Positions 8,808 through 11,801 of a stretch of 11,801 nt of DNA are shown piece after piece. The DNA is from Conidiobolus incongruus B7586. Its lineage: Eukaryota; Entomophthoromycota; Entomophthoromycetes; Entomophthorales; Conidiobolaceae. Location: assembly GCA_000697335.1 (NCBI GenBank), contig JNEM01013834.1:1-11801 (forward strand), in the 5' to 3' direction. The position numbers and the translations under genes were made by a program. The notes beneath the pieces are model-generated. The model worked only from the letters and a program-made list of their open reading frames with translations, ran no database searches and was not told the origin of the DNA. The first letter of the stretch is position 1. Every line of letters starts with the position of its first letter.

Positions 8808-11801
8808 CAATACAAATATATTTACAAATTTATAATTTAATGGTTCAATTCAATTACTGAAAAAATCACCAAGTATTAAAACTAGGCAAAAAAAACAACT
8901 TTTCATCATAGCTAATGGTCCCCAATCTTTATTTATACTTCTTAGACATTAGTTCAAATTAAACTTCATTGGAATGGAAAATTAATAAAATTTTCTCAGT
9001 TATTCACATATTTACATTTTGAACACCTCATTATCCCTTTTTGTTTCAATCAATTTCACATTTCAATCACCTAAACAACCAACCTAACACTAGATCTTTA
9101 AACCAATAAGATATTGGCATTTTCGAAAACTTGAGCTAAATTTGACTTTGACCCTGAATTTGAATCTCAATTATCCTATCACACAAATTCCCCCTAAAAC
9201 CCTCATAAACACTATTCTCTGACATTTACTTCTGATTTGAGGATACTTTGATATACCTGTTTATGATGTATGATTATAAATGTATATATCTTATTTAATA
9301 ATCTATGAGCTATAAATATACAAAAATCTTTTTAATTATAAAAGCCCTAGATCTATGATTTTATTAAACTTATTTTCATGATAATTAAAATTTGCAATAT
9401 TTTAAAATTTTAAATTATTTTTAAAAAAATTTGAATCGGTTTTTATAATTAATTTATTTGATATTATATTAAATAGAATTTTTATTCCAAAAATTATTTA
9501 TAAAGTTTTATAATACTTATTTAATAATATTACTTCATTAAAATGTCAAAATTATCAAATTGATATTTTGATATCAATTGGATTACTAAAATTATTATTT
9601 TTATTTTTTATAATATAATTCTAAATTTTCTATAATATTAACATATTTTGAATCATCATCATAGATGAGTGATTTTAGTTTATTTGAAAAAGATTGTTAC
9701 CCTTTTTTCTAATTTCATTTGTATGTTATTGGAGTTCAAGACTTTACGTAAACACAATATATTGTATACTCAGCTCAAATTTTTAGTAAAATGGTTTGAA
9801 TTATCATAAGTTATTTTTTTAATGATTGAAACTCATTTGTTTAAAGTGACTCAATAAAAGTAAATAGCATCTCCAAAATTGTTAAGGGTGCCTTTGCTAT
9901 TTTTATAATGAACCTTATACCAATGTTAGCAATATTCAATTGTCACAATACTGTAATTTCACCAAATCTTTCAAAGCTTAATTTAATTTAAATATGGTTC
10001 CCAGTTCAATATAAATCAAAATAAATTTAATTCCTAATTAAACCAATTTCACACCAAGCCTAGATTTTTGATTTGAAAGTAAGACAATCTTGAAGTTGAT
10101 AAAATTATCTATTTAGGACTATTCTAATGATATTGAAACTATAAAACAAACTCACTATATAAATACATTCAACTTGCAGATTTATATTCATTACTCTATA
10201 TTTAATAGTTTGTTTTAAATATTAATAATCAAACTAGCACAAGAATTTAAATTCGTATTCATATCAATAATTAATTGCTAACTAAAATTCTGATTTAAGA
10301 ATTATATTAAAAATTTCAAGAATCAAAAAAATATTACATTAATCAATCAATTTTACTATATATTATAAACTGAATTAATTAAAATGAGTGTTTAATCTGA
10401 TAAATAATCAGTGTCAAATTTAGTATAAACTATGTAAAAACATGTAGCTTTAAAGTTAACTATTGACTACTTCATGTATAAAATATTTCCCGCGCTTAGC
10501 CAAACTATTTTCATAGGATTAAAGATGTTTTGACTAATTAAATTCAATGTATCATTATTTTTAACCTTAAAAAATGAAAAAAATAAAAAGTGGAGTGAAT
10601 AATATAAAATCAAAACTATAAATCCTTAAATCATATATAAAAAGGATAATATTAATATCTTTTTTACCTGTTATTTTTTTAAAATCTTTAATATTAAATT
10701 ATCAATAAAAGAAATATATTATGTGATAAGTACTATAACCTATTATAGTGATTTAACAATTAGAATTATATATATTTAGGTATATAGAATCCATTATGTA
10801 TAATATCAAATTAGGAAAGGCTTGTATTTTAGTACATGTGAGTTGAGTAATTAATCAATATTAAATTTACTTTTAACTTGCCAAAATGATGATTTTATAT
10901 ATCTATTTTATTAGGAATGATTTAACTACTTGAATCATAATCAATAAAGAAAAATATTGGGATCACTTTGAAAAGTTTTGAATATAATTCTATTGAAAAT
11001 CTGAGTTTATTACTATTAAAAGCAATGTTTTTCATGATATCAAAAAACTAATTAATTTTAATTATTTTTATAAAAATTTCATTTTGATATATTATTATAA
11101 ATAAAAAAGCATCTTTTTGTTCTAATATTTTTTTAATTTGATTATATTTAATTTAATTTTCCTCTCAATTATATTTCCAGACTTTGCATTAATCCTGAGC
11201 ATGATTATCAACGTTTTATCAAAGATAAACTATGATTTGCGATATAAATATTTGGATATTATTTAATAATAATCAATTTCAAAGAATATAGCATTGAATA
11301 CATTATTAATATCCTTAATCAAATATAAATAATTATGGCTTTTTTTCAAAAATACATGAAGAAGTTGAAATCTTATCGAATAATTTTGAATACTAGAACA
11401 AAGTAGGAAAAGTTAGAACAATATAAATTCCAAGTGGATTTAAGCTTTATTCAGTTTCCAATTTTGAATACAATGTTAATCAAAGAAAATATAATATCTA
11501 ACCCAAATGAAAATATGCTAGAGCCTTTTTAAAGTACTAAGAATAATATTTTAAATAATAAATTACATACTTCATAATAAAGGTTATTAAATATATAATA
11601 CTGAATAATATCAATTAACAACTTATTTAAAAATACAATAGTTTTCCAATTTAATTGAAATCAGTATTAAAAATTATTATTGTTGAAGTTATTATTATTT
11701 ACTTAATAGAATATATTGATTTAAATTCAAGTTTTTAAAATTAAATTAGACAAAAACTTATTTTATATTAAATATAATAATTTAAAATATTATTTAATAA
11801 A
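8808..11801. other. Gene-free upstream region with one GC-richer patch
   Basis: About 3 kb holds no gene I can support on either strand. The stretch 9001-9240 is about 31 percent G+C (75 of 240 by hand count) and carries 59 C against 16 G on the plus strand, so the strand of the kelch transcript is G-rich there. It may be part of the kelch upstream region. From about 9300 to the right edge the DNA returns to AT-rich composition with short meaningless frames. A small CCCGCGC at about 10489 is isolated. No tRNA, transposase block or long repeat was recognised. Confidence 0.55.

Noticed and set aside
8853-8909. Minus-strand 19-codon hydrophobic frame (MMKSCFFCLVLILGDFFSN) upstream of the kelch gene, considered as a uORF or alternative first exon
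   Set aside because: It would lie upstream of the favoured TATA box, so it is probably outside the transcript. No good acceptor links it to the kelch frame.
9190-9204. Telomere-like CCCCCTAAAACCC
   Set aside because: It is a single imperfect match without tandem CCCTAA units, inside a generally C-rich patch.

Overview
The window looks like nuclear DNA of an AT-rich fungus. The best fit is an arbuscular-mycorrhizal fungus (Glomeromycotina, Rhizophagus-like). This is inferred from three things: very AT-rich gene-poor DNA around compact genes of more balanced composition; a short GT-AG intron with TATA boxes; and a secreted-then-anchored kelch protein of a type common in those fungi. Family-level placement is an inference and no species is claimed.

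Layout. 1-744 is 3' flank without a gene. 745-2153 (minus) is a two-exon gene for a 449-residue alpha/beta hydrolase of the hormone-sensitive-lipase type. Its 59-bp intron (1584-1642) rejoins the oxyanion-hole half to the catalytic-serine half. 2215-4730 is AT-rich and gene-free. 4731-5118 carries the 3' end of a dead mariner (DD34D) DNA transposon on the minus strand, followed by a perfect 16-bp hairpin (5144-5178). 5218-7232 is an extreme AT block without a single CpG. 7225-8748 (minus) is an intronless gene for a 507-residue single-pass membrane protein: signal peptide, six kelch-like blades, one membrane helix and a polar cytoplasmic tail. 8808-11801 is gene-free apart from a GC-richer, strongly C-over-G patch at 9001-9240 upstream of the kelch gene.

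Both genes lie on the minus strand about 5 kb apart, each with a TATA-like box about 60 bp before its ATG. Nothing indicates that they act in one pathway. I found no RNA gene, CRISPR array, gene cluster or clearly new system. The most notable points are the orphan receptor-like kelch protein, the mariner fossil and the CpG-free block.
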